A stretch of 64,000 bases of DNA. It comes from JADGQN01 sp035315185. GTDB taxonomy: Bacteria > Desulfobacterota > Syntrophorhabdia > Syntrophorhabdales > WCHB1-27. The position numbers and the translations under genes were made by a program. The stretch is taken from positions 1 through 64,000 of the forward strand of contig DATFYE010000104.1 in NCBI GenBank assembly GCA_035315185.1, written 5' to 3'. Each line of letters begins with the position of its first letter. The stretch's first letter is position 1. The notes beneath the pieces are model-generated. The model worked only from the letters and a program-made list of their open reading frames with translations. It was not told the DNA's origin and ran no database searches. Positions 25,351 through 34,800 of this stretch are shown here, piece after piece.

Positions 25351-25368
25351 AAAAAAGTTGAATTCAAC
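25351..25368 (-). terminator. candidate terminator of the DacB-like gene
   Basis: On the minus strand the palindrome GTTGAATTCAAC (25357-25368) is followed at once by six thymines. The stem is AT-rich and short, so it would be weak. Confidence 0.4.
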
Positions 25369-25370
25369 TA

Positions 25371-26834
25371 TCAGTCAAGAAGGTTGACGAGGTGCACGAG
25401 GAAAGAGTCCTGAAGGCTCTTGACGGCTTCGGCCGGCCCCGCATAATTGTTTATCAGGATAGAGAACGCATAGACCCCGCCTTCCCGACCCTTTATGTAA
25501 CCGGAAAGGTTCAGGACGTGGGTCATGCTCCCTGTCTTGGCCTTTACCTTACCCTCTGCCGGGGAGTTCTTCATCCGATCTCTGAGTGTTCCGTCAATAC
25601 CGGCAACAGGCAGGGATGCGAGGAAGTAAGAAAAATCTTCGTGCCGATACATGTGCTCCAGCAGCGTCACAAGAGCCGACGGCATGACCAAGTTCATACG
25701 CGAAAGGCCCGATCCATCGTATATGACCGCTGAACCAGGTGGAATAGTCATCTTCGTGACGGTCGCATTCACAACTTCAGCGGCTGCCTTTGCTGAACCA
25801 TCATTGCGAAAACTTTTTCCCAGGGTTCTGAAGAGCAGCTCTGTGTCTAGGTTCCTGCTTGCCTTGTTGATTTGAGTGATAATCTCTCGAAGAGGTGGAG
25901 ACGTGTACGAGGCCAGGATCTTCATCGATTCGTACGAGACGGGTTCGGGCAGGAACCGTTGGTCGGTGATTGTTCCGACAATTGCTATCCCCTTTGATCT
26001 CAAAATTTGTGTCAGATGAGCTGCCGCAAAGAGCGCGGGGTTGTGAATAGTCACGAAAAATCGGTCTGCTTCGGTGTTGGCCGGTATCCCTCCCGAAACG
26101 GTCAGGAGGTTACTTGCAGGTTCCCTTGCGAGCCTGAGGCTTAACTCTTCTTCGGGAAGAGTAGTCACGGCCCGACTCCGAATTGTCACATAGGCTGACA
26201 CATCTTCGACAGAGATCAAAGGTGTGTCTCCGGCAGCAGCACCGGGCCGGACAGAAACCGCAATGCAGTTGTCGTTAATCGATAGGGAACTTATCTCTGC
26301 AGAATAACAATGCTTGTCATCATCCCAGGCCCAGCCTGTGCCCAGATATTCTTCGCCAAAGAGGCTCCCATCTCCCACGACGCTGCCTCTGATCTCCTTA
26401 ACGCCCAATTTCAGAAGCGCCTCAGCCCAGCCGTTGAATATTTCATCTGCACCCCCAGCATGAAACCGTCCCGAAAGTGTCGGATCGCCGACACCCCTGA
26501 TGATCAGGTTCCCGTTGAGCAGTCCGTCCCGGATTTCGCCATCCGCGTAAAGGTTCGTAGTATAGCGAAATTCGGGACCGAGCAGAACCAGGGCCGCGGC
26601 AGTGGTGAAGAGCTTCATGTTAGAGGCGGGGATGAAAAACTTTTCGTCATTCGATCGGAAGAGATAACTCCCATTCGTAAGTGATTTTATGGCGATACCT
26701 GTGTGAGCTCCGCGAAGGACCGGGCTCTCTGTGAGGTTCTCGATGCTCCTCTGAAGCGGCGTGGTGCAAGAGGCCAACAGGGCCAGGCAGAAAATCAAAA
26801 TAAGGGTTCGAGTCGTGTGCCGCTCAGTTCCCAT
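25371..26834 (-). CDS. dacB: D-alanyl-D-alanine carboxypeptidase/endopeptidase (PBP4 type), lipoprotein
   Basis: A class C penicillin-binding protein that trims peptidoglycan peptides. The 487-residue protein has a lipobox (LLASC, Cys23), the SxxK motif in PASNMK (Ser71, Lys74), an SxN motif as SRN in KASRNLDTEL, and KTG in KAKTGSMTH. The large insertion between SxxK and SxN is the size usual for PBP4. Outer-membrane or periplasmic anchoring by lipid is inferred. The downstream gene on the opposite strand, an L,D-transpeptidase, also acts on the cell wall. Confidence 0.9.
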   Translation of the reverse strand: MGTERHTTRTLILIFCLALLASCTTPLQRSIENLTESPVLRGAHTGIAIKSLTNGSYLFRSNDEKFFIPASNMKLFTTAAALVLLGPEFRYTTNLYADGEIRDGLLNGNLIIRGVGDPTLSGRFHAGGADEIFNGWAEALLKLGVKEIRGSVVGDGSLFGEEYLGTGWAWDDDKHCYSAEISSLSINDNCIAVSVRPGAAAGDTPLISVEDVSAYVTIRSRAVTTLPEEELSLRLAREPASNLLTVSGGIPANTEADRFFVTIHNPALFAAAHLTQILRSKGIAIVGTITDQRFLPEPVSYESMKILASYTSPPLREIITQINKASRNLDTELLFRTLGKSFRNDGSAKAAAEVVNATVTKMTIPPGSAVIYDGSGLSRMNLVMPSALVTLLEHMYRHEDFSYFLASLPVAGIDGTLRDRMKNSPAEGKVKAKTGSMTHVLNLSGYIKGREGGVYAFSILINNYAGPAEAVKSLQDSFLVHLVNLLD

Positions 26835-26959
26835 CTGTATGCCTCAGGACACATTATACAGCATCTACTGCGCAGCGCGCACTCCAAGACTGTCCGCTTA
26901 CCTTTCAGTTTCGATGCCGGATGGCCTGCCCCTGCGTATGGAATCTATGTTTGGCGGTA

Positions 26960-27009
26960 GTCAATCGAACCAGTCAAACCAATAAGACCAATGGAACCGA
27001 TAGAACTGC
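26960..27009 (+). repeat. direct array of CCAAT-type 9-mers
   Basis: Within the 307 bp gap between the DacB-like and L,D-transpeptidase genes, units such as CAAACCAAT, AAGACCAAT, GGAACCGAT and AGAACTGCA run with a 9 bp period. They are the same words as at 7351-7421 and 49124-49160. Beyond this array, the gap holds only the promoter at 27048-27076. Confidence 0.6.
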
Positions 27010-27047
27010 ATGTGGGGCTGATGGGTTGCATCCCGAGCCTTTTTGAC

Positions 27048-27076
27048 TTGACAACTCCAGCCGCTTATCCCATAAT
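27048..27076 (+). promoter_or_regulatory. sigma-70 promoter of the L,D-transpeptidase gene
   Basis: TTGACA (27048-27053), exactly 17 bp, then CATAAT (27071-27076), 65 bp before the ATG at 27142. Confidence 0.65.
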
Positions 27077-27141
27077 TTCAAAGCTCCGCAAGGCCGTGAT
27101 GCAGAGAAGGCTAGAACGGTGCGGTTGTGGAGAAGGATTAC

Positions 27142-28599
27142 ATGCCGAAGAAAAGCCAGGACGCGTTTCTCGAATTCCTGAAGAAAAAACGAAAAGAGGT
27201 TTCCAGGTCACAGAAGCAGGAAGAACGGGATTACCGGAGTCCTATTCCTCTTACCTTTGCTGAAAGAACGGCGAAAGAGAAGAGCTGGTTTTCCTTGGGC
27301 GGAGTTTTGATCGCTGGGATGCTCCTTCTTTTTCTGTTGAATGGTCTAACTCTGGTTTTCCTGTTGAAAGAACGAAGCAAGACTGCAGAACTCGCTTCCG
27401 TCGTTTCTCATACGGAAAAGGAACTCACATCGATCAGCGAGGAGGTGCCTCGTCAGACTATAAGGAACACTCAAAGCTCCCTCATTGAAACGCAGAAGAA
27501 ATTGCGGCTGGCCCTGGGAGAGACGAAGATAACCGGGCCGACGACTGAGATGGTGCCTGAGAAAAAGTCGATTACACCCGCAGCTACGCCTGGAGAGGAA
27601 AGGCCTCCCCAGGAATCTTCCTCACCTGCGCCAGAAAAAGCTCAGACGGCGCCTGCTGCAGAAAAGTCAGCGACAGCTGCTACCACGCCCGGGCCCCCTG
27701 TTCCGGTTTCTCCTGACAAACCTGAGAAACGGGTGGCCGATCTTTCCGTGCCCGCTGGGCAGTTGCCTTTTCCTTTTGTTTTCGTCGACTCGGGAGAACA
27801 GTTGGTGCTCGTTGAGAAGAACAGTAGGACCCTTTTTCATTTACGTTCCGTGGAAGGAAAGCTGACTCTCGCAAAGGCGTATCCCTGCATAGTGGGGAAG
27901 AACATAAAGGATAAGGCGAAAGTAGGCGATATGGCAACGCCGGAAGGTATCTATTTTTTTGTTGAATTTATTCCGGGTAGCAAACTTCCCAAAAATTATG
28001 GGATGGGAGCCTTCGTCCTGAATTACCCGGATTTCTTGGACAAAAAAGAGGGAAAAACCGGAGATGGGGTTTGGCTGCATGGTCATGACCCGAAGAAACG
28101 ATTGGATGAGGTGGAGTCCACCAAAGGGTGCGTGGTGATGGATAACGACGCTCTGCGTGAACTCTCGGCTGCGATTAAGCTGGGCACGACCCCTATCGTC
28201 ATTGTTGATCGCCTTGCTTACAGGAGTGCCGATAATCAAAAAAAAATGGCTCAGGATATCATTTCGTTTATGGCGGCCTGGCAAAAAGCTTGGGAAACGG
28301 TCGATATGAAGAAATTTTTCCGATTTTACTCACACGACTTTAAGACGGCTGAGGGAATGGACCTTGACACGTTTGCCAGGCGCAAAGAGCAGGTCAGCAA
28401 AGGGAAAAAGTTCATCCAGATACGGCTTGACCGGAAGGCCGTCTTGCTTTCTCAGAAGGACCAGGGCGATATGGCAGTCGTACGTTTTCGTCAGGTTTAC
28501 AGATCGAGCAACTTCAATGGTGTAAGCATAAAATCACTCTATCTTAAGAGAGTCCAGAAGGGCTGGCAAATTGTGGGCGAATCTACTTTGCCCTCTTAA
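27142..28599 (+). CDS. membrane-anchored L,D-transpeptidase (YkuD) with C-terminal NTF2-like domain
   Basis: A 485-residue envelope protein. Residues 1-45 are a charged cytoplasmic tail, about 48-72 a single membrane helix, then a coiled segment and a Pro/Ala/Thr/Ser-rich linker to about 195. The YkuD domain follows, with the His of WLHGHD and the Cys of STKGCVVMDND. The last 110 residues (FMAAWQKAWETVDMKKFFRFYS) look like the NTF2/SnoaL-type domain seen in some L,D-transpeptidases. It would form 3-3 crosslinks or attach proteins to peptidoglycan. The ATG at 27142 follows GGAGAAGG; a GTG at 27127 is less likely. Confidence 0.85.
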   Translation: MPKKSQDAFLEFLKKKRKEVSRSQKQEERDYRSPIPLTFAERTAKEKSWFSLGGVLIAGMLLLFLLNGLTLVFLLKERSKTAELASVVSHTEKELTSISEEVPRQTIRNTQSSLIETQKKLRLALGETKITGPTTEMVPEKKSITPAATPGEERPPQESSSPAPEKAQTAPAAEKSATAATTPGPPVPVSPDKPEKRVADLSVPAGQLPFPFVFVDSGEQLVLVEKNSRTLFHLRSVEGKLTLAKAYPCIVGKNIKDKAKVGDMATPEGIYFFVEFIPGSKLPKNYGMGAFVLNYPDFLDKKEGKTGDGVWLHGHDPKKRLDEVESTKGCVVMDNDALRELSAAIKLGTTPIVIVDRLAYRSADNQKKMAQDIISFMAAWQKAWETVDMKKFFRFYSHDFKTAEGMDLDTFARRKEQVSKGKKFIQIRLDRKAVLLSQKDQGDMAVVRFRQVYRSSNFNGVSIKSLYLKRVQKGWQIVGESTLPS

Positions 28600-28640
28600 T
28601 TATCCTTCGGTCTGCCCTCTCCACACCTGCCAGGCGAGTC

Positions 28641-28656
28641 TGGCATCCCGTTTGCA
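28641..28656 (+). promoter_or_regulatory. candidate sigma-54 promoter of the signalling operon
   Basis: TGGCATCCCGTTTGCA keeps the invariant GG and GC of the -24/-12 consensus with exactly ten bases between them, and matches TGGCAC-N5-TTGCA at all but one position. It lies about 100 bp before the first gene of the four-gene signalling operon. Confidence 0.6.
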
Positions 28657-28761
28657 TTAGTTTCGGATCATAGGCGTCAACAGTTTCTCGGAAAGGTCGT
28701 CAATTGATTTGCACGAGCTTGGTGCGTCCTTGCGGAAGTGAGACGCTGACGAGAAGGCGAC

Positions 28762-29181
28762 ATGCGCGTACTGATTGTAGACGATGACTTCATAAGCCGC
28801 AGACTTCTGCAGAAGATCCTTTCAGTGCACGGAGACTGCGACATCGCGGTTGACGGAGTTGAGGCCATAAAAGCTTTTGAGCTGGCCTGGAATGAAGGTA
28901 AACCCTATGACCTGATCTGTATGGACATTGTAATGCCTAACATCGACGGCCAGCAAGCTCTCAGGACGATACGCGAGTTGGAACGGGAAAGATCGATACA
29001 TTTTGCGCACGAGGTAAAGGTAATCATGACCAGCTCGCTCACAGACCCTGAAAGTGTTGCAGACGCCATTTACAAAGGGGGTGCCACCGCGTACCTGGTT
29101 AAGCCGATCAGCAGATTTTCCCTGGTCAATGAGTTACAGAAGCTTGGGCTCATAGACAGGATAACTTCTCCCGAGGAATAG
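28762..29181 (+). CDS. single-domain response regulator (CheY-like)
   Basis: A 139-residue receiver with no output domain. The acid pocket is VDDD (residues 7-9), the phospho-acceptor is Asp55 in CMDIVMP, the switch Thr/Ser is in VIMTSSL, and the conserved Lys is in AYLVKPIS. It probably works by protein contact. It is the first gene of the operon, 3 bp before the PAS histidine kinase, which may be its phosphodonor. Confidence 0.9.
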   Translation: MRVLIVDDDFISRRLLQKILSVHGDCDIAVDGVEAIKAFELAWNEGKPYDLICMDIVMPNIDGQQALRTIRELERERSIHFAHEVKVIMTSSLTDPESVADAIYKGGATAYLVKPISRFSLVNELQKLGLIDRITSPEE

Positions 29182-29184
29182 AGT

Positions 29185-31818
29185 ATGGCCAAGAAGAAAG
29201 ACGGAAGGCCGATCAGTCGTATACGATTGATTCCGGGTTTGCTTCTCGCAATGGCCCTGATGACCGCGGCGGGGTGTTTGTACGAGGTCCTCGCGGCCTT
29301 GTGGGGAGAAGTTGTTGTGACCGGTCGTACAAATCATTTCATAGGAATCGCTTTCTTCATGATCGTTGCCTGGCTCATCGTGTACTACCTCCTGGGGCGC
29401 TATGAGAATCTCTACAAAAAGACCCAGGAAGAGATTGCCGAACGGAAACGGGCCGAAGAGGCGCTCCGGCAGGTACCTGCGATGCTGGAGAAACAGGTTG
29501 CCGAACGAACCGTTCAGCTCGCGAGAACAAACACTGAACTGCAACGGGAGATATCGGAGCGAAGGAAGGCAGAAGCGGAGCTTCTGGCAAGTAGGGCCAA
29601 GCTGCAGTTGATAACGGACCAGATGCCCGGCATGGTCTGGACCACCGACAAGGATCTGCGCCTTACGGAGATTGCTGGTGCGGGCTATTCCGGGCTCAGA
29701 ATCGATACGGCAAGATTTATTGGAAAAAAACTTCACAGGATCTTCCGAGAGGGGAAACAGGGTAGTGAAAGGCTCTCAACGCATCTCATGGTGGTGGAGG
29801 GAAGGTCCGGTCGCTACGAGATAGGACTTCGAGGCCACCAGTTCGACGTGAGAGTTGAGCCGCTTCGCGATGGTACAGGGCGGGTGATAGGGTCTATCGG
29901 TATTGCCCTCGATGTTACGTCGCGGAAAAGATTGGAAAATGCGGTAGAGAGAGCCAAGGAATACGCTGAAAATCTCATTGAAACTGCCAATGTGATGATC
30001 ATCGAGCTTGGTCTGGATGGGACCATCAATATCTTTAACGAGGGTGCGGAGCAGATCACCGGTTATTCCAAGAATGACCTCGTGGGAAAGAATCTACTCA
30101 CTCAGGTTCTGCCTCCCGGCGAATACAACTATGTGAGGGAGAAGTTTAAGGAGTGGCAGGATGGGAAGCTGCTACTCCCTATCTCCTTTGAAAGTGTAAT
30201 ATTTACCAAGTCAGCGACTGAGCGTTTCATTTCCTGGCAGGTCAACGAAATCCGGGATCAGGATAAGCCGGTGGGGGCCATATGTTTCGGCATAGACATC
30301 TCAGAACGGGTCAGGGCCGAGCGGGAAGTTGCGTCAAGAAACCAGGAGTTGTTCGCCCTTCACCGTATCTCGGAAATCATCCTTGGCACGGAGTCCATAG
30401 ATGAAGCGTATCAGGCCATCATAGAGGAGATCTGTCTTGCTACCGGGTTCCCGGTGGGATCGATCGAGATCTATGATGAGGCTCGACAGGTGATGATTGT
30501 CAAGGGAATGACTGGTATGTCTTCCGGGCCAGGTAGCGATGCCAGGGGGCTTCTCGATGAGACCCTCTCCTCACTTGCACTAAGAACCCGTAAGCCTGTC
30601 ATAGAAACGGCAGCGCTTTCAAAGCCGGAATACGCGGATGGTTTGGTTAAAGAGCTGGGCATTCAAACGTTCGTCTGTCTTCCGATGGTCGTTAAGGATC
30701 GTTTCATCGGTGCCCTTGTGCTGGCACATCCTTCAACTGTAGAGGTAGGAGGGAATCTTCTCTCCTTGGGCCTTAGCCTTGCGAACGAGCTGGCAGTCTT
30801 TACGCACCGCATCCAGATCAACGAGGCACTGAAGGAGAGCGAGGAGCGCTACCGTAAGCTCGTGGAACACTCTCCCGATGCAATCATGGTCCAGGCGGAC
30901 CGGAATCTTATCTTTGTCAATGCTGCAGGGATGAAGCTTCTCGGTGCATACTCCGAAGAAGAGGTTGTCGGCAAGCCTCTCCTGGACTTTGTGCACCCGG
31001 ATTCGGTCACACTGGTTAAGGAGCGTGAGAATCTTCTGGAGGGAGGGGCGGACCTGCCGTTCGTTGAGGAAAAGTATATTCGCCTCGATGGGCGAGTCAT
31101 TGACATAGAAGCTTCTACGGTCAAATTCTCATTCTATGGCAAATCCGCCGTTTTAACCCTGGCAAGAGATATTACCGACCGAAAACAAGCAGAGGAGCAG
31201 ATCAAAGCTTCTCTCAAAGAGAAGGAGGTCTTGCTTAAGGAGATTCACCACCGGGTCAAGAACAACCTTCAGATCGTTTCAAGCCTGCTTTACCTGCAAT
31301 CCAGGAAGACTTCGGACGACCAGGTGCTTTCTGTGCTCAGAGAAAGCCAAACCCGCGTGAGGTCCATGGCGCTCATCCACGAGAAACTGTACCAGTGCGA
31401 TGACCTTGCGAACATCAACCTTGGAGATTATATACGGAGCCTTACCAGCTATCTTCTGAATTCATATGGCGTTGCGTCCAATATGGTCGGACTGAAGATT
31501 AACGTAGAGAGCGCCCCTCTTGGGCTTGATCGGGCTATCCCCTGCGGATTGATCATTAACGAGCTCGTGTCAAATGCTCTCAAGTATGCTTTTCCACAAG
31601 GAAGAAAAGGAGAAATTTTTGTGAACCTTCTCCGTGACGGGGATGGGAAATTGATTCTGATGGTGAAAGATGACGGTGTCGGGTTGCCGGAGGATCTGGA
31701 AATTGCTGATGCGCCGTCTCTCGGTTTGCAGCTGGTAAACACGCTGGTAAGGCAGCTTGATGGCACTATTGAGGTGGGTAGAAAGGGTGGCACGGAATTC
31801 AGGATGATCCTTTCATGA
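29185..31818 (+). CDS. membrane PAS/GAF sensor histidine kinase (HisKA_2 type)
   Basis: An 877-residue kinase. Two membrane helices (about 12-35 and 47-70) are followed by a long coiled coil, PAS domains near 135-250, 255-375 and 550-665, and a GAF domain near 385-545. The phosphotransfer region KEIHHRVKNNLQIVSSLL (His688/His689) is followed by an ATPase domain with NELVSNALKYAF and DDGVGLP. The HHRVKNN motif marks the HisKA_2/HWE-like group rather than classical HisKA. The short loop between the membrane helices leaves little periplasmic sensor, so sensing is probably cytoplasmic or intramembrane. Confidence 0.9.
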   Translation: MAKKKDGRPISRIRLIPGLLLAMALMTAAGCLYEVLAALWGEVVVTGRTNHFIGIAFFMIVAWLIVYYLLGRYENLYKKTQEEIAERKRAEEALRQVPAMLEKQVAERTVQLARTNTELQREISERRKAEAELLASRAKLQLITDQMPGMVWTTDKDLRLTEIAGAGYSGLRIDTARFIGKKLHRIFREGKQGSERLSTHLMVVEGRSGRYEIGLRGHQFDVRVEPLRDGTGRVIGSIGIALDVTSRKRLENAVERAKEYAENLIETANVMIIELGLDGTINIFNEGAEQITGYSKNDLVGKNLLTQVLPPGEYNYVREKFKEWQDGKLLLPISFESVIFTKSATERFISWQVNEIRDQDKPVGAICFGIDISERVRAEREVASRNQELFALHRISEIILGTESIDEAYQAIIEEICLATGFPVGSIEIYDEARQVMIVKGMTGMSSGPGSDARGLLDETLSSLALRTRKPVIETAALSKPEYADGLVKELGIQTFVCLPMVVKDRFIGALVLAHPSTVEVGGNLLSLGLSLANELAVFTHRIQINEALKESEERYRKLVEHSPDAIMVQADRNLIFVNAAGMKLLGAYSEEEVVGKPLLDFVHPDSVTLVKERENLLEGGADLPFVEEKYIRLDGRVIDIEASTVKFSFYGKSAVLTLARDITDRKQAEEQIKASLKEKEVLLKEIHHRVKNNLQIVSSLLYLQSRKTSDDQVLSVLRESQTRVRSMALIHEKLYQCDDLANINLGDYIRSLTSYLLNSYGVASNMVGLKINVESAPLGLDRAIPCGLIINELVSNALKYAFPQGRKGEIFVNLLRDGDGKLILMVKDDGVGLPEDLEIADAPSLGLQLVNTLVRQLDGTIEVGRKGGTEFRMILS

Positions 31819-31835
31819 GGGGCGGGAGATAGAGC

Positions 31836-34800
31836 ATGGCCGGCGAAAAGATACTCATTGTTGAGGATGAGGGCATTGTAGCCAGAGAGACCGAGTACCG
31901 CTTAAAGGATTTGGGTTACACGGTTTGCGGAGTTGCAGCCTCCGGAGCGGAGGCGATAAAAAAGGCAGAGAAGGCGCGTCCGGATGTGGTACTTATGGAC
32001 ATTATGCTGAAAGGAGAGATGGACGGGGTCGATGCTGCCGAGCAGATTCATTCCACATTAAGCGTTCCCGTGGTTTACGTAACTGCGCACGCAGACGAGA
32101 CCACAGTGCAGCGTGCGAAGCGCACGGAACCGATGGGCTATCTTTTGAAGCCTTTTAACGAGCGCGAGCTCCACGCTGCCATAGAGATCGCCATTTACAA
32201 GCACACTACCGAAAAGATAGTCAAGGACAGGGAGCAGTTACTGGCCACTACCCTGAAGAGTATAGGCGATGCCGTGATAGTCACGGACCTCACGGGCGCT
32301 GTTACCTTCATGAATCCTGCTGCTGAGCTCCTGACGCGGTGGAAGCTGAAAGAGGCGTCAGGAACGCCTGTGACTCAGGTCTTCTCAGTGGTGAGCGAGA
32401 CGACCCATACACTCGCCCAGCATCCTGTCATGCGTGCCCTCTCCGAGAGTATCATTACAACTGCTCGAAACCACGTGCTGACGAGCAAAGGCGGTAGAGA
32501 GATTGGCGTGGACGGCACAGCTACACCGATAGTGGACGACACAGGCGCGGTACATGGCGCGGTACTTGTCTTCAGGGACGTCGGAGGATACCGGAAGGCC
32601 GATGAATCGCTCCGTATCACCCAGCACTCCGTTGATCTCCTGTTAGAAGCTGTTGTGCGTTTCGGCTCGGACGGCCGGATTTTTTATGCCAATGAGGCTG
32701 CGAGTCGGATGCTCGGCTACTCGTGGGACGATCTTACCTGGATGAACATGCAAGATCTGGATCCGAGCCTCAAAGGATCGCGCTGGGATCTCCACATGGA
32801 GCGGTTGAAGGAAAAGGTAACTCTGACTTACGAGACGAGCCTTCAGCCTAAGAAGGATGGCCCTGTGACGGTAGAGGTAAGGGCCCATTATTTTCTCCAT
32901 GATCACGGTGAGTTTGTTGTAGCGCTCCTTCGTGATATTGCCCAGGAGAAGGCTCGGCTCGAAAGCAGGCTGAAAGAAGGCGTTTACGCACGAGGGCTTA
33001 TTGACAGCGCTAATGTCATGATCATCGGGCTTGATCGTGAGGGCGCCATCCACACCTTCAACAAAGAAGTAGAGATTATAACGGGATACGCAAAAAGCGC
33101 TCTGCAGGGGAAGAATCTTTTCGAGGTAATACTTCCCATATCAAAAAATGTCTCTATTTGGCGCAGCTTTCTTGACTGGCAGGCAAGCAGGCTCCAGCTC
33201 CCCGTGACGTTTGAGACTGCTCTTGTTACGAAATCGGGGACAAAACGTCTCATCTCCTGGTGTATCAACGAGACGAAGGATGAACAAGCCATTAGCGGTC
33301 TGGTACTGGTCGGAGTTGATGTTACTGATAGCAAACAGATGGAGCAACACCTCGCTCTTCGCAACGAGGAACTCCTCTCGCTCAGGCGCGTTTCAGAGAT
33401 CTTGATGAAACCTGCTGTGTCTGTGGAGGATGTTTTTCAAACAGTGTCGGAGGAAGTAGCCTCCGCAATCAACTATCCGTTCGTGGCAATAGAGCAATAC
33501 GACGATGAGATGCAAAGAATGATCTTGAAAGGGGTCAAGAGCCTCATTCCCGTGCCGCCAAACATGGAGGTTCCTCTCAGTGAGACACTCTCAGGCGTGG
33601 CTGTGCGTACAGGGCACCTCCTTGTGGAAAGGGCAGCTGCGAAGAGGCCGGAATACGCCAACGGATTTCTAAAAAAGCTCGGGATCAGCACGTACATATG
33701 CGTCCCGATCACGGTCAATCAACGAGTTTTCGGTGCTCTGACTCTGGGACACACCGAAGCCGCCGATGTGTCTGATCAACTTCAGCACTACGCGATCGCC
33801 GTTGCCAATCATCTTGCCTTATTTCTTTGTTCTAGAGAGTCTTCCAGCGGCGGGACAGGCAGCGAGGAAGCATTGCGTGAATTTTTTGGTGCGTGGCCCG
33901 AAGCGGTTTTTGAGTGCTCGGACGGAATGATCAGAGCAGCGAACCAGGCAGCTATAACGCTGGTCAAGGCGGGGAGCCGGGAAGAGGTTGTTGGCAAGCC
34001 CTTGCTCGAGCTGATAGACGGAGACTATAGAAAACTGTTGCAGCCATATCTTCAAGAGGATGCTCACCAAGTGGCCCCACTTCCGTTTACCGATGTCGGC
34101 ATGCGTGCACTGGACGGGTCTCCGTTGAATACGGAGCTCGCAATGAGAATGGCAGGCCTGCTGGGGAAGGGCAAGGTAATCGCAGTGGCGCGTGACATAA
34201 GTGAACGTAGAGATCGGGAGAGAAAAGCATGGGCCATGGCGGAAGAGTGGCGAAAGCTTGTAGATGAACAGCCCGATGCTGTCGCGGTCCTGCAAGGGGA
34301 CACATACTTATACCTGAATCAGAGGTGCGGCCAGCTTTTTGGCTATGACAACCCTGAAGAATTGCTGGGCAAATCAGTGAAACTGAATCTGCATGCGGAA
34401 GATGCTGAGCGCTTGATTGGCGAACAGCAACCATCAGCACCCGTGAGCAGACTTGAATTTAAGGGAATTCGGAGGGATGGCAGTTCATTACACGGCGAAG
34501 CGTTTGTGAAGATGATCCGCTACGAAGGCTCAGAAAGAACATGGGTCAGGTTTGCGGACATTTCTGCGGGGAAACGGGAAGCCGACGAACAGAAGAAAAC
34601 GGAGGCCCAGTTCCAGTGGGCTTTTGAGATGGCCACGGTTCCGTTGTTGTTGCTTGACGAGGCTATGAACATTCTCGATCTCAACAGGGCGTCCGAAAAT
34701 TTGTTAGACATTCGCAAGGATGAGGTGAAAGATAAGAAAAACCTGACAGAATTTCTCGCTGCGGAGGATGCGGAAACTGTCAGACGCGAGGTGAGTGAGG